Shown here: piece after piece, positions 46,618 to 47,255 of the stretch | Position numbering within the stretch: the first letter of the stretch is position 1 | Layout of the letters: every line of letters begins with the position of its first letter | Source of the DNA: Halothiobacillaceae bacterium | GTDB taxonomy: Bacteria > Pseudomonadota > Gammaproteobacteria > Halothiobacillales > Halothiobacillaceae | Length of the DNA: 47,255 nt | Assembly: GCA_028696185.1 (NCBI GenBank) | Contig: JAQVHL010000017.1 | Span: 1-47,255, forward strand | Direction: 5' to 3' | Position numbers and translations under genes: made by a program | The notes under the pieces: model-generated | The model's database searches: none | What the model saw: only the letters and a program-made list of their open reading frames with translations | Told to the model about the DNA's origin: nothing

Positions 46618-46920
46618 GCGAACAGTTCGCGCTCCCAGGGTACAAGCCACTCGATGCCTGCCGCCATTGCTGCGCCTAGCGCAACGCGCCCTATTGGTTT
46701 CATGATCGAATCGTTCAAGCACAAGCGCTTGCGATGCGATACACGACGAGCTCTGGCAAGCAAGTCCGCAGGTCAAGCTTGACGAAGTGGGCAAGATAAC
46801 GCGGACGGCGGCCTGATCGCGCCTTACCGGATGGCTGTCTCCACTAAAAGCGAAGCCGGCCCAAGGGGATAGAAAAGAAGGTGTTGCGGGCAATTCAGCG
46901 CCGGACGAAGGATTTCCAGA
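46618..46920. other. Intergenic stretch with no supportable gene
   Basis: All six frames were read. A 27-codon plus-strand frame at 46702 begins MIESFKHKRL, which recalls HigB-type toxins but stops soon and loses similarity. Minus-strand frames run antisense into cbbO2. I see no promoter, RNA gene or intact mobile element here. It may contain gene remnants. Confidence 0.5.
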
Positions 46921-47255
46921 TCCCCTTTGGAGGCGTCATGGACGGGGTTGTGGAGACCGGGTGAAAGGGCCATGGAGGGCCTTTTCAGTCCCGCCACACA
47001 ACAGGATGTTGTGCATCCTGTTCTCGCACCCTTGATTTTTTCAGCCTGTCCGCCTGCGAAAGATCAAGCCGTTCAACAGCCGGTTAAAGCCGCTTTCAAT
47101 AACCGTTGAAACCCTTTTTCGCCCGCCTTGAGGCTTAGCCTTTCAAACAGGCGCCAACGCAAGCGGGCGAGTCACTTTTCTTGCTTGTGCAAGAAAAGTA
47201 ACCAAAAGAACACACCCCCACGGGACCGCCCTTCGGGCAAGCCCTGGCCTGACCT
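46921..47255. repeat. Inverted-repeat-rich intergenic element, probably a dispersed repeat
   Basis: The stretch holds AACAGGATG-N5-CATCCTGTT (47000-47022), TCGCCCGC...GCGGGCGA (47119-47170) and a perfect 11-bp hairpin ACTTTTCTTGC-N4-GCAAGAAAAGT (47174-47199), followed by AACCAAAAGAA. From memory, similar ACAGGATG and AAGAAAAGTAACCAAAAG strings recur between genes in several gammaproteobacterial genomes. Whether they recur in this genome cannot be checked from one window. No coding sequence is supported. Confidence 0.5.

Noticed and set aside
46702-46785. Possible HigB/RelE-type toxin gene start (MIESFKHKRL)
   Set aside because: Only about ten residues look right, the frame stops after 27 codons and no antitoxin follows. 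At most a remnant, too short to support.
46465-46893. Minus-strand small ORFs such as the one starting MKPIGRVALG at 46703
   Set aside because: They run antisense into cbbO2, have no ribosome site of note and resemble nothing I recognise.
1-47255. CRISPR arrays, prophage, intact insertion sequences, carboxysome genes
   Set aside because: Looked for and not found: no regularly spaced repeats, transposase or integrase motifs, or csoS-type shell proteins in any plausible frame.

Overview
The window reads as chromosomal DNA of a GC-rich, chemolithoautotrophic gammaproteobacterium, most likely a sulfur oxidiser. The reasons are two complete RuBisCO modules of the proteobacterial form II and form IA types, a 14-gene NDH-1 operon, and a rlmE-ftsH-folP-glmM-tpiA-secG-tRNA-Leu-nuo block typical of Gamma/Betaproteobacteria. 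I cannot name the genus from sequence alone. There is no CRISPR array, prophage or intact insertion sequence.

Region 1 (1-19460, all minus strand): reading leftward, rlmE, ftsH, folP, glmM, tpiA, secG, tRNA-Leu(GAG), then nuoA-B-C-D-E-F-G-H-I-J-K-L-M and the first 40 codons of nuoN, cut by the window edge. Genes overlap or nearly touch, so this is one or a few long transcription units. A hairpin between the tRNA and nuoA may separate the two halves.

Region 2 (19678-26603, plus strand): yhbY, aat, a CPA2-type cation/proton antiporter with RCK domains, a 69-residue unknown protein, an SprA-type putative metalloprotease, a DUF1631 protein carrying a 76-residue Ala-Glu hexanucleotide repeat, and a PilZ protein whose start overlaps the DUF1631 stop. 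This is the least understood part of the window.

Region 3 (26758-31171, minus strand): rpe-gph-trpE, with no trpG next to trpE, then a small class I cytochrome c with its own terminator, and a CbiM-like membrane protein lacking the usual second-position His. Region 4 (31258-34280, plus): a TDT/SLAC1-type anion transporter, a SirB2 protein, and purE-purK.

Region 5 (34296-46567): two colinear carbon-fixation modules. Each has a divergent LysR regulator (CbbR-type), RuBisCO, the AAA+ activase subunit CbbQ and the VWA adaptor CbbO: cbbR1<>cbbM-cbbQ1-cbbO1 (form II), then cbbR2<>cbbL-cbbS-cbbQ2-cbbO2 (form IA, no carboxysome genes). In both modules an intrinsic terminator lies between the RuBisCO gene(s) and cbbQ. 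Both regulator/RuBisCO intergenic regions hold dyads sharing CAATCAG. Together with rpe, gph and tpiA nearby, the window supplies carboxylation, activase repair, 2-phosphoglycolate salvage and part of ribulose-5-phosphate regeneration, with Complex I for NAD(H) redox coupling.

Region 6 (46568-47255) has a terminator and then no convincing gene. Its last ~330 bases are rich in inverted repeats and look like a dispersed intergenic repeat.
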